Part shown: positions 44,610 through 52,667 of the stretch, piece by piece | Layout of the letters: every line of letters starts with the position of its first letter | How positions within the stretch are numbered: position 1 is the stretch's first letter | Assembly (NCBI GenBank): GCA_022825825.1 | Contig: JAJDWA010000026.1 | Coordinates: 1-64,000, forward strand | Direction of reading: 5' to 3' | From: Candidatus Poribacteria bacterium | GTDB lineage: Bacteria > Poribacteria > WGA-4E > WGA-3G | Length of the DNA stretch: 64,000 nucleotides | The notes under the pieces: model-generated | Told to the model about the DNA's origin: nothing | Database searches by the model: none | The model's input: the letters and a program-made list of their open reading frames with translations, nothing else | Made by a program: the position numbers and the translations under genes

Positions 44610-45994
44610 GGCAGACTGTCGCGTACTTCTTTTTCTGAACGCCAATCCTCCTGGAAAATGGCATCAATTCGGGATTGGATTCCAGCGCGCCGACTCATTC
44701 CATCCATTTGACGCTCGGTATCTAACAATTTTGCTACAAGCGTAACAGGGACTCCATTTTCACTACAGATTTTAGATAATAGTTCCTTGTCTGATGCCGT
44801 AAAAGCAGTTGTATCGTCAACAACCCATTCGCGCTCACCAACAACATCACTATAAATCTGCGGTACCGCATCTTCCCAATCTTGTCGTTCTGTTCTCCAA
44901 ATTTTGCGAATTTCTTCAAGTTCGTCGTCAGTGATAAGTTTAATTTCGGGGTCAGGCCCTTCTTTGCGAACCTGTTCTTGTGTTTCAAGAAGTTTTTCTA
45001 ACAGTTCTTGGCAGAATTTCAGCGTATAGGGCCCGTGAATAAGTTTATTATTTAAGATAGTAACTTGACCGTTACTTCGCCTATGTTCACGGATTTTAGG
45101 TTTCTCTTCAGGGTTTTGAGTGTCAGCAAGGAAGTCACGGAACTCAAGTAGAGGCAACATCCAATCTTCTCCACTATCAATAAGCCCTTCCATTGCTTTA
45201 TCTTTTGTAACCACGGTACAGGTCCAACACCCAAAGCGACTGTTTCCACAAGACGGAGTCGTTTCATCAACAACAAGTGGACATTCACCTTGAGCATTTG
45301 AGTTTCGATAGAGGGTGACAAGTTCCTTATTATCGTTGTTCCATGGTGAAGGAACATTCAATAAATAGAACCAAACATCGTTTAAACTGAAATCAACAAT
45401 AGGTGCGTAGACAAAAGCATTCGGTAAAGTGTTATGTCGTAAAAGCAATGAATTCTGTATACTGTGCATGCTTAAGACTTGGTCTCGGGTAGTACTTTCC
45501 CCCTTACGGACCCCAAGTACCATAATAACTTCACCATGTTCAGCAACTCTGTCCAAGATAAACCGATTGGCAGGTTTGATCTTCATGCGATCAGTACACC
45601 ATCTAAATTTGCTGTAAGGTGCGGGGTAACCTTTACCAATAAGATTAACCCAAAACGTATCTTCTATTTTCGGGCGGACAATATCTGTCTGAAATGGCAT
45701 TTTTTCTTTGCGTGCAACTCTTTCGAGACGTTCAAGGGTACTTGTAATATAACCAACGATCACTGGTGTTTCTACGAGGGTATCGGATGAAATTACATAG
45801 ACAGGATACTTCCGATCTTCTGGTGGCAACTCAGCGAGGGCATACCAAACCAGTTGTAATGCAGCGGTAGAATCTTTTCCTCCACTATATCCAATTACCC
45901 AAGGTCGCGCATTCTTGAGATAAACTTCTTGAATCTCGCGGTGGATATCATTAGGTGTGCGTGAATCAAAGATGCTGTATGCGGTTTCTGCCAT
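44591..45994 (-). CDS. dndC: DNA phosphorothioation sulfurtransferase DndC
   Basis: A PAPS-reductase/ATP-pyrophosphatase family protein. The ATP loop is 'IGYSGGKDSTAALQLVW'. 'FRWCTDRMKIKP' and 'CGNSRFGCWTCTVVTKDKAMEG' match DndC, whose cysteines hold an iron-sulfur cluster. It activates and transfers sulfur for phosphorothioate modification. I chose the ATG at 45994, about 9 nt after GGAG, rather than 46048. It is the first gene of a minus-strand operon dndC-dndD-CD-NTase-SLATT. The cysteine desulfurase (DndA/IscS), DndB and DndE are not in the window. Confidence 0.94.
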   Translation of the reverse strand: MAETAYSIFDSRTPNDIHREIQEVYLKNARPWVIGYSGGKDSTAALQLVWYALAELPPEDRKYPVYVISSDTLVETPVIVGYITSTLERLERVARKEKMPFQTDIVRPKIEDTFWVNLIGKGYPAPYSKFRWCTDRMKIKPANRFILDRVAEHGEVIMVLGVRKGESTTRDQVLSMHSIQNSLLLRHNTLPNAFVYAPIVDFSLNDVWFYLLNVPSPWNNDNKELVTLYRNSNAQGECPLVVDETTPSCGNSRFGCWTCTVVTKDKAMEGLIDSGEDWMLPLLEFRDFLADTQNPEEKPKIREHRRSNGQVTILNNKLIHGPYTLKFCQELLEKLLETQEQVRKEGPDPEIKLITDDELEEIRKIWRTERQDWEDAVPQIYSDVVGEREWVVDDTTAFTASDKELLSKICSENGVPVTLVAKLLDTERQMDGMSRRAGIQSRIDAIFQEDWRSEKEVRDSLPDSGQQ

Positions 45995-46263
45995 AATACA
46001 TGCTCCGTCCAGTCCAACAAATGTTGGAATAACATATAACGCTTCCATTTTATTGTAAGTACATAAAGTATAACATATATATACAATTTTTTTACATGTT
46101 TTTTTTAAGTTTTATTTTGGCATGTTTCCTAACCACCAGGATGGTGAATTTCTGTATAAAATGAATACCAAATGGCCTCTACATTTTTTCCTTGCATTTC
46201 CAACTGAATATCGTCTAAACTAATACATCAATACAATTGCATTTCTCATAAGGAGACAACAAC

Positions 46264-47349
46264 ATGGCAGTACGAGTAGGTATTATTGGTACAGGTGGCA
46301 TTTCACGTGCCCACCGGGGTACCTATGAAAAAGTAGGCGGTTTTGAGATTGTCGCTGTCTGCGACATTATCAAAAGTAAGGCAAACCAAGCTGCTGAAGA
46401 GTGGGGTGTCCCAAAAAAGAACGCCTTTTCAAGTTACAACAAGATGCTTGAGATGGATGATCTTGATGCTGTGAGCGTCTGTACTTACAATCAGGGACAT
46501 CGGAGGCCAACGGTTGCGGCATTGAACGCCGGTAAACACGTCCTCTGTGAAAAACCGATGGCAGCAACGCTTTCAGATGCAACTGCGATGGTACAGGCAG
46601 CAAAGGAATCAGGTAAAATCTTACAAATCGGTCTCAATCCCACGTTTGATCCGAGGCTCCAATTCGCGAGGAAACTGATTGACGAAGGATTTCTTGGTGA
46701 TATCTATTATTCTGAATCTGCCGGGTGCAGACGGCGCGGGAATCCGGGACATACGTTCATCTACAAAAAGACAGCGGGGGCGGGGGCAACCGTTGATATA
46801 GGTGTCTACAATATGCACAGATCGCTATTTGCGATGGGGTATCCGAAACCGGTGCGTGTCTCTGCTATTACTGAAGACTACATATCAATGCAGGATCCGA
46901 GGTTCCAAGGTAAAATGGATGTGGAAGAGTTCGGCGCGGCGTGGGTTCGGTTTGAAAATGGCGGTGTGATGGTATTTAAGATTTCGTGGGCAGTGCATGC
47001 AAACTCGCTCGGTGGCAATTTTCATCTCGGTCAAAAAGCAGGGATTTCTTTGGATGGACCGGTTATTTTCGCAGATGCATACACAGGCGATCTCAAGAAG
47101 TTTGTCGAATCAGAGGGACTAACAGCGGAACCTGATCCACCGGAAGGTATGACGACTATCCAGCTATCAGGATTCCCAGCATCTGATAACTGGGCGAAAC
47201 AGATGATCGCTTTCCGTGAAGCCGTCAAAGCAGACGCACCGTCACCGATACCACCGGAAGGTGTACTCCTCACGAATGTGATAATGGATGGTATCTTCCG
47301 CTCACATGAAAGTAAGAAAGAGGTGGCGGTAAGAGTTCCTGAGATTTAG
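46264..47349 (+). CDS. Gfo/Idh/MocA oxidoreductase, copy B
   Basis: Nearly the same protein as the gene at 37851: 'GTGGISRAHRGTYEKVGG', 'VLCEKPMAATLSDA' with the catalytic Lys, and 'ATVDIGVYNMHRSLFAMGYP'. The leader TTTCTCATAAGGAGA and the stretch GGCGCGGCGTGGGTTCGG are shared with copy A. The 8,413-bp offset between the copies spans the whole defence island. The C-terminal thirds are as close as the N-terminal ones, so both are probably active. The sugar substrate is unknown. Confidence 0.93.
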   Translation: MAVRVGIIGTGGISRAHRGTYEKVGGFEIVAVCDIIKSKANQAAEEWGVPKKNAFSSYNKMLEMDDLDAVSVCTYNQGHRRPTVAALNAGKHVLCEKPMAATLSDATAMVQAAKESGKILQIGLNPTFDPRLQFARKLIDEGFLGDIYYSESAGCRRRGNPGHTFIYKKTAGAGATVDIGVYNMHRSLFAMGYPKPVRVSAITEDYISMQDPRFQGKMDVEEFGAAWVRFENGGVMVFKISWAVHANSLGGNFHLGQKAGISLDGPVIFADAYTGDLKKFVESEGLTAEPDPPEGMTTIQLSGFPASDNWAKQMIAFREAVKADAPSPIPPEGVLLTNVIMDGIFRSHESKKEVAVRVPEI

Positions 47350-47404
47350 AGATTAACAGAAAACTTTAGGCGAGGTCTGTCCTTCGCTTCCCCAATCATT
47401 GTAG

Positions 47405-47426
47405 GGCGAGGTCTTTGTGCCTCGCC
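47405..47426. repeat. Degenerate palindromic repeat copy
   Basis: GGCGAGG and CCTCGCC flank an 8-base loop; a related half copy (TAGGCGAGGTCTGTCC) starts at 47368. Located between two convergent genes, where it may also terminate transcription. Confidence 0.5.
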
Positions 47427-47428
47427 AC

Positions 47429-48481
47429 TTAAGTATTACGGATAACAAAAATCTTTCCGCGTTTCCCACCAACATCTACGCTAACCCGTTGCATCGTTTT
47501 CAACGATTTTTGCTGTTTGAGTATCTTGTCCAAAAGTGTGGACTGCAATGTTAACAACACCATTTTTCCATTCGGCTTAAGCACAGTTTCATATTGATGA
47601 AGACATTTTCTGTAAAGGTTCGCAAGTTGAGAGGATTTTTCATTTTTTTCGACTGCCGGTAAGTTGCAGACAATTTTGTCTACAGAATTTGGTTTTAGAG
47701 GTGGGGATTGTGCGTCCCAATGGAAAAACTGACGTGGTTGATGCTGTCTCCCAAAATTTCTTTGCGTAGCATTTAACGCGTCTTTTGAAATATCTCCACC
47801 GATAAGATAACGGTACCGCTGTGCAAAAGCACGCTCCAATAGTATTGTTCCCGCCCCGCACATCGGATCTAAAAAAATGTCGTTTGCGTGCGGTTGCGAA
47901 AGCCACACCATGCCATAAGCCAAAGTCGGTTTGATAGATTGCGGCACGTGTGTCTGTTTATATGAACGTTGTGCCATCTCAGGTTTTGAAAGTCGTATAC
48001 TGATATAAGCATCCTGACCATGCACCTCTGCCCAAACGTCTAACCCTGAACTTGATTGTGTCAATTGCCAACCTCGGTCAATCAACACCCTTTCAACGAT
48101 CTGTTGAAAGTCCCTTTTCTGAAAATTGCGAAACCCTGACATCCGACTGATAACACGAAACGGAACCCGTTTTCGTATACTGAGACCTACTTGTCGGCAA
48201 CATGTCAGTGTTTCTCCGAAGTTGAATCGAGTGAGTGATTGTCTTATCGCAGTTAAAGAACTACGTGAACGCGTCATATTCGGAATATGTTTTATCACCA
48301 CAAAAAGATGTTCCGCTGTCCGCAGCGATAATAAATCCTTCGGATTGCCTGAGTATTGGAAAACAATTCGTTGCGGTTTCCGCATAAGGATTTTGAATTT
48401 TTCGGTAGTACCAAAACGCGCAATTATCTCTTGGCGAGCGGTATTTTCCAATCCTGCAGTGACGAAAATTGAATAGATCAT
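47429..48481 (-). CDS. THUMP-type RNA methyltransferase (Trm14/RlmL-like)
   Basis: The N-terminal ~160 residues resemble a THUMP domain ('SIRKRVPFRVISRMSG'). The SAM-binding motif is 'FLDPMCGAGTILLERA', and the catalytic motif reads 'VDKIVCNLPAV', a variant of the NLPxG/NPPY loop used for base N-methylation. Members modify guanine N2 in tRNA or 23S rRNA. The Pro-Ala-Val ending is unusual, and the target cannot be decided. Its start abuts the hydrolase gene's stop by 10 bp in the same direction. Confidence 0.85.
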   Translation of the reverse strand: MIYSIFVTAGLENTARQEIIARFGTTEKFKILMRKPQRIVFQYSGNPKDLLSLRTAEHLFVVIKHIPNMTRSRSSLTAIRQSLTRFNFGETLTCCRQVGLSIRKRVPFRVISRMSGFRNFQKRDFQQIVERVLIDRGWQLTQSSSGLDVWAEVHGQDAYISIRLSKPEMAQRSYKQTHVPQSIKPTLAYGMVWLSQPHANDIFLDPMCGAGTILLERAFAQRYRYLIGGDISKDALNATQRNFGRQHQPRQFFHWDAQSPPLKPNSVDKIVCNLPAVEKNEKSSQLANLYRKCLHQYETVLKPNGKMVLLTLQSTLLDKILKQQKSLKTMQRVSVDVGGKRGKIFVIRNT

Positions 48482-48491
48482 CTGTCTCCTT

Positions 48492-50747
48492 TTATGGCTG
48501 TGGCCAGTTTAGGTGTCGGTGCAGGAATTGAAATGTTTTATCGGAATTAATCTGATGTCCGCCATCAAAGAATTCGATTTCGGTCTTGTCCGCTATACCG
48601 AGCCGAACGTAAAGGCGGCGCACCGTAGCGAATTCATGTGCTACCCACTCATCGGGTGCTACGCCATCATCATGACCACGTTCCACCATAAACGGGCGCG
48701 GCGCGATTAACCCCGCCATCTCGGAGTAGTTGAACGTGTTTCCTAAATCAAACTCAGGCATTTCATATTCACCAGTGAACATGTAGCTATACCGAGAGTC
48801 AAAGGTTGCATTTTTCACAATCCACTCATTGAAATCGGCTGAACAGATAGAACACGCGTATCGTTCAAGCACTGCTGGCACACGCATTGCTGTTTTTCCA
48901 CCGTAAGAGAGTCCATAAAACCCAATTCGGTTTTCATCAACGAACGGAAGTTCTGCTAACCAGTCAAGTGTGCGTTCATGTTGGCGGATAATCAACGAAA
49001 ATAGCGACCATTTAATTGGATTCGCTTTGCGTTGAATAACACGGAAAGCATCCTGACCAATATATGGGTTCTGCGGTGCGTAGGTGATAAATCCTCTATC
49101 TGCCAACTGTGCTGCGTAAGAGTGATACACCGATTGAATTTTGGGATCAGCAGTATCCTGCGGTCTGCCCTCTAATCCATGCTGACAAACAACAACAGGT
49201 CGTTGTTCCCCCGGTTCAAGGTCGTTCGGAAGGAGTAAAATGCCGTAAGCGAAGACATCTTTCCATACATCAAGCACAACTTCATACCCCTTCCATTTAG
49301 GTTCGTCATAAATCAGGCGAGTTCTCGGATTAGCAGGAACGTCGGGCGGAGGACACCGACCAATAACTTCATCCCAGAAATAGATTTTGGCATCAACGCA
49401 TGTCTCTTCCCACTTTGCCAATGAAGATGTATCCGTTTTATTCCAGAAAAATTCTTGGCGTCGCGTTGCTGCCTCCCGTAAAAAACGTTGTGTCAGATTG
49501 ACAAGTTGCATAAACTGACGTTGTTGGCGTGCATCGTAGTCAAATGGTTTTGTAGTGTCTGATGTTAGAGATTGGTTTTTATCAAAATGAGGATTTCCAA
49601 CGCCAAGACTCGTAAGTAAAGCGGTCAACGTCTCTGTGGAGCCAGGTAATCTATTTTCAGGACAAATTAAGTGTATGTTATCCTCACACGCAAGTTTTTG
49701 ATAAAAGGTACTTGCACGATTGAACTCTGCCTCTACCGATTCCAGTGGTGGTGACACAAGTTGACCGGGCGCTGCTCCTCCACGTCCATCTCGTCGTGTT
49801 GGTGGTCCAGCTACTTCAGGACCTCCACTCGCTTCAACAATTAACGGACGTGGTGCAATAAGACTCGAAATTTCAGCATCACCAAATTCGTGAAGCAATC
49901 CCCATACATTGCGATAAATCGGTTCGCGCCAAACGTCCTCGCGCGATTGAAAATATCCAGTAACAACTGTTGCCTGAATTCGTGTATCTGCGGCAGCACT
50001 ATAGAAAGCAATCAATCCACCTTCACCATAACCGATTACCCCAATAGGTTCATCAAAAGAGGACATCCAGTCTACAAGCGATAAAACTTTCTGAACCTCA
50101 TATCCGATGATATGTCTTCCCAATTGGTATGCCATTCGGTAAATGAATTCACGATGCGGTTGATTGGTAAACGCACCAATTTTCGGATTGCCAGAGTAGG
50201 TATCCTCACGATTAATTAGAAGTGGGATAACGACACGACACCCCGCACTTGCTAAATGCCTTGCAAACTGAGTGTCAAGCGGGAGTTCATCGGTAACACC
50301 TGCAATCATCTCAGGGGTCCAGTCGGCATCCGGCAATGCGATTACTTGAGCGACAACCGGTGTCCTATCATTTGGTTCTAACAGCAACCCCTCACCTTCT
50401 ACCTCATCAAAAACTTGCCACCGGACGCGCGACACGGTGAAATTCTCACCTTCTGCAATATGCGCGGCGGCATTTGTCGTACCAAGATATGAAAGCGAAT
50501 TGATAGGCAAACGTTCATCGTAACACCCAATCTGTTTTCTAAAACGTTGCCTGTTCGGTTCAACAGATTCGGTGTATGCTGTGTGGGAACTATAATCCCG
50601 ATGCCACAACGTTTCACGTTTCTCTGCTGCAGCTTCTATAGCACGAGTAACATAATTATCAAGGTCTTCAACCATTTGTGCGGCAAGGTCACCTTCGAAT
50701 GTTAATGGTACCGTCCCTTGTAATTCTGACGCGTGATTTTTTGACAT
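48492..50747 (-). CDS. Tandem alpha/beta hydrolase, first domain without nucleophile
   Basis: Two hydrolase units are fused. In the C-terminal one the nucleophile elbow 'GFYGLSYGGKTAM', the acid 'GHDDGVAPDE' and the His 'DGGHQINSD' form an intact Ser-Asp-His triad. In the N-terminal one the elbow reads 'GVIGYGEGGLIAF', with Gly at the nucleophile position, so it is probably non-catalytic; 'LIAPRPLIVEASGG' still mirrors 'LIAPRPFMVERGHDD' of the second unit. The length is 751 residues. It is similar to acetyl-xylan-esterase/dienelactone-hydrolase-like proteins; the substrate is unknown and no signal peptide is seen. Confidence 0.85.
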   Translation of the reverse strand: MSKNHASELQGTVPLTFEGDLAAQMVEDLDNYVTRAIEAAAEKRETLWHRDYSSHTAYTESVEPNRQRFRKQIGCYDERLPINSLSYLGTTNAAAHIAEGENFTVSRVRWQVFDEVEGEGLLLEPNDRTPVVAQVIALPDADWTPEMIAGVTDELPLDTQFARHLASAGCRVVIPLLINREDTYSGNPKIGAFTNQPHREFIYRMAYQLGRHIIGYEVQKVLSLVDWMSSFDEPIGVIGYGEGGLIAFYSAAADTRIQATVVTGYFQSREDVWREPIYRNVWGLLHEFGDAEISSLIAPRPLIVEASGGPEVAGPPTRRDGRGGAAPGQLVSPPLESVEAEFNRASTFYQKLACEDNIHLICPENRLPGSTETLTALLTSLGVGNPHFDKNQSLTSDTTKPFDYDARQQRQFMQLVNLTQRFLREAATRRQEFFWNKTDTSSLAKWEETCVDAKIYFWDEVIGRCPPPDVPANPRTRLIYDEPKWKGYEVVLDVWKDVFAYGILLLPNDLEPGEQRPVVVCQHGLEGRPQDTADPKIQSVYHSYAAQLADRGFITYAPQNPYIGQDAFRVIQRKANPIKWSLFSLIIRQHERTLDWLAELPFVDENRIGFYGLSYGGKTAMRVPAVLERYACSICSADFNEWIVKNATFDSRYSYMFTGEYEMPEFDLGNTFNYSEMAGLIAPRPFMVERGHDDGVAPDEWVAHEFATVRRLYVRLGIADKTEIEFFDGGHQINSDKTFQFLHRHLNWPQP

Positions 50748-51039
50748 GATTTTCCTCGCTTATTCGGACTCAGACACGCAATTAATTAATGGCGCGACTA
50801 CAAATTTACTACATGAAGATTAATTTATTAATTCGGTCCTTTTGGAGAAAACTCTGGCAGAATATGCGTCCGGTATTCTGCATTGGTCGGGAAACCGCAT
50901 CTACCGGGTTTGGGAAGAATTAGAATTACCGAAATATTTACTTAATCTTCGGACAGATTGTGCTACTATGTGGCAACTTATGTTATTTAGAATTCTATCA
51001 TAGATTATGCTACTGCGTCAATTTCTTATTTCTCCCAGG

Positions 51040-51191
51040 CAGGGTTATTTATAGTGAACTTTAGAATTAACAGGACATTTTGAGTTGTCCGAGGGAATTC
51101 CGATTCCCGACTATCAGTGAGTTTCGTCGCGATTCGGAGATCGCTCCTACAAAAAATGTGCTTCTGTAATTCTTAAAACTAAATAACCCTG
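51040..51191. mobile_element. 152-bp MITE with 12-bp perfect terminal inverted repeats
   Basis: CAGGGTTATTTA at the left end and TAAATAACCCTG at the right end are exact inverses, and similarity continues inward (AACTTTAGAATTAACAG against TTTTAAGAATTACAG). A solo right end with the same flank, AAAACTAAATAACCCTG, occurs at 147-163. No coding capacity is present. Confidence 0.6.
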
Positions 51192-51207
51192 ACTAAATAA
51201 AAAAATG

Positions 51208-51236
51208 TTGACAAAAGATATGAAATGTTGTATAAT
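51208..51236 (+). promoter_or_regulatory. Perfect consensus sigma-70 promoter
   Basis: TTGACA, exactly 17 bp, TATAAT. Transcription would start near 51243, about 385 nt before the next CDS. Confidence 0.75.
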
Positions 51237-51239
51237 ACT

Positions 51240-51268
51240 TTTTGTAAAGTTATGTATACTTTACAAAA
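51240..51268. promoter_or_regulatory. Operator-like palindrome at the transcription start
   Basis: TTTTGTAAAGT, 7-bp TATGTAT, ACTTTACAAAA: 11-bp perfect arms directly after the -10 box. The position fits a repressor site or a 5' RNA stem. Confidence 0.5.
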
Positions 51269-51321
51269 GGTGTAATAGATGCACAAGATGCATGTGTTGC
51301 CCCTGGGCACGCTTCACCCCT

Positions 51322-51496
51322 CCCCCGCGAGGGGGCGCGCCGACAGTGGTGTTAGCATTTATCCACTCTCAGCGCGTAGCCATGCCATTGTAAGGAATGA
51401 CAAGGCTGGTTTTCATTTTAACACAAGTCCTACGCTTGTTGCTATAGAAATATGAAAACCAGCGAGCCCGAAGGAAACAGTTGACAGCAACTTTCC
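51322..51496 (+). ncRNA. Structured leader / candidate non-coding RNA
   Basis: Three hairpins follow the promoter: CCCCC-GCGA-GGGGG (51322-51335, GNRA tetraloop); GCTGGTTTTCAT...ATGAAAACCAGC (51405-51463, 12-bp stem with an inner ACAAG/CTTGT stem); and GGAA.AGTTG-ACAG-CAACT.TTCC (51473-51496). It may be a regulatory 5' UTR of the secreted-protein gene or an independent RNA. No known riboswitch was recognised. Confidence 0.35.
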
Positions 51497-51628
51497 ATTT
51501 TCCTGCCAACTTCTCCTTTAGGGTCTGTCATAATTAGAAAGACCGCTGGACGCAAATGACGTTCAACGGGATAAATATAACGATATGCTCGGAAGAGTAT
51601 ATCCACTTCTATTAAGGAGAAGAAAATA

Positions 51629-52573
51629 ATGAGATTTAAAACAATCGGCATCGCCGTGGCGATGCTTTGTTACCTGTTGCTAATCGGAATGGTGCTAACG
51701 TCTTCAGCTTTCGCGCAGTTAGCTATAGAGGATCATGATCCCAAAAACATAGATGTTTGGGCCAGCGTGTATTTAGATCAGCTTGAGTATGATCCAACGG
51801 GAGGGGGCGTGGTCTATCTCGATGGCAGCTTTGGTCTTTACAACATGGACGCACATAGAGGATGCGTCTATACTTTTGAAGTACGTCTCGAAATCTTTAA
51901 AAAGAATAAGGCCAATGGCAAATATGATACGCTTACCCCTGACGCTAGAACAAACCCACTGATAACTGGCACTTTAGATGAGGCAGCTGAGCCTTGGGAG
52001 AACTTCGATGCGGATGGTTCTGACAGCAAAAGCTTACATATCTCCTGTTTAGGCGGCACTCATGTAAAAGGTGACGATTTCAAAGCGGAAGCCACAATAA
52101 CGCTGAATGTGACGCAGCGTGGGTGGACAGAGTCATGGCAGATAAGACAGCACATTTTATATTTTACACACGATCCCGAGACGGATGAAGAAGAGATCCA
52201 CGGTATCGGGCCGACAACGGATGGCGACGAGTTTTCTGACGATTGCCAAGTCGATTCGCGGAGCAAAGACCCTGAGAAGGATGAGGGACAGAACTGGCAG
52301 TCACTGGTGATCACAGAGATCCCGTATGATGTAATTTATTGGTATGTCAAAGCCCCCGGAGATACCAGCTATTACGGGACAAACAAAGTAACGGCTTGGG
52401 GTGACGGCGCCGCAAGGCGTTCAACCTTTACCTACGATTTTCCATTGGGGGACGGTAATGACAATACGACAGGGGCTTATTACCAAATTGGAGCCCTTGT
52501 TCACAGGTCGGATAATGAAATCAAATGGTACTCCTATGAAGTCTGGGTCAATGACGCACCCGGACACGATTAG
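51629..52573 (+). CDS. Secreted protein of unknown function
   Basis: A signal peptide ends 'SSAFAQ'. The mature 285 residues are acidic, rich in Asp, Thr and Trp and predicted beta-rich ('VWASVYLDQLEYDPTGGGVVYLDGSFGLYNMD'). Two single cysteines ('RGCVY', 'HISCLGG') and a third ('DDCQVD') could form a disulfide. I do not recognise the family. AAGGAG precedes the ATG. Its expression probably depends on the consensus promoter and structured leader upstream. Base composition looks richer in GC than its neighbours, which may indicate transfer. Confidence 0.7.
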   Translation: MRFKTIGIAVAMLCYLLLIGMVLTSSAFAQLAIEDHDPKNIDVWASVYLDQLEYDPTGGGVVYLDGSFGLYNMDAHRGCVYTFEVRLEIFKKNKANGKYDTLTPDARTNPLITGTLDEAAEPWENFDADGSDSKSLHISCLGGTHVKGDDFKAEATITLNVTQRGWTESWQIRQHILYFTHDPETDEEEIHGIGPTTDGDEFSDDCQVDSRSKDPEKDEGQNWQSLVITEIPYDVIYWYVKAPGDTSYYGTNKVTAWGDGAARRSTFTYDFPLGDGNDNTTGAYYQIGALVHRSDNEIKWYSYEVWVNDAPGHD

Positions 52574-52595
52574 TTTGAATGTGCAAATAACAACG

Positions 52596-52623
52596 GTGGG
52601 TGCGGTTTCCTAACCGCACCTTG
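52596..52623. repeat. TCCT-loop palindromic repeat copy
   Basis: GGTGCGGTT, TCCT, AACCGCACC: 9-bp perfect arms between two co-directional genes. Confidence 0.75.
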
Positions 52624-52667
52624 CCCATAAACATTTGATTTGTGCATCCGTCTAATGGAGGTGAACA

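Larger units (their letters stand above)
50748..51628. other. Gene-free 881-bp stretch: repeats, promoter and structured leader
   Basis: No credible ORF. It contains a half copy of the TCCT-loop repeat (GGGAAACCGCATCTACCGGG near 50889), a degenerate end of the TTGCTAC element (50953-50990), the 152-bp element at 51040-51191, a consensus promoter at 51208-51236, an operator-like palindrome at 51240-51268 and three hairpins before the gene at 51629. Confidence 0.6.

Noticed and set aside
51205-51393. 62-residue plus-strand ORF after the TTGACA box
   Set aside because: It starts inside the promoter, is Cys/Arg/Pro-rich without any family pattern, and runs through the hairpins.
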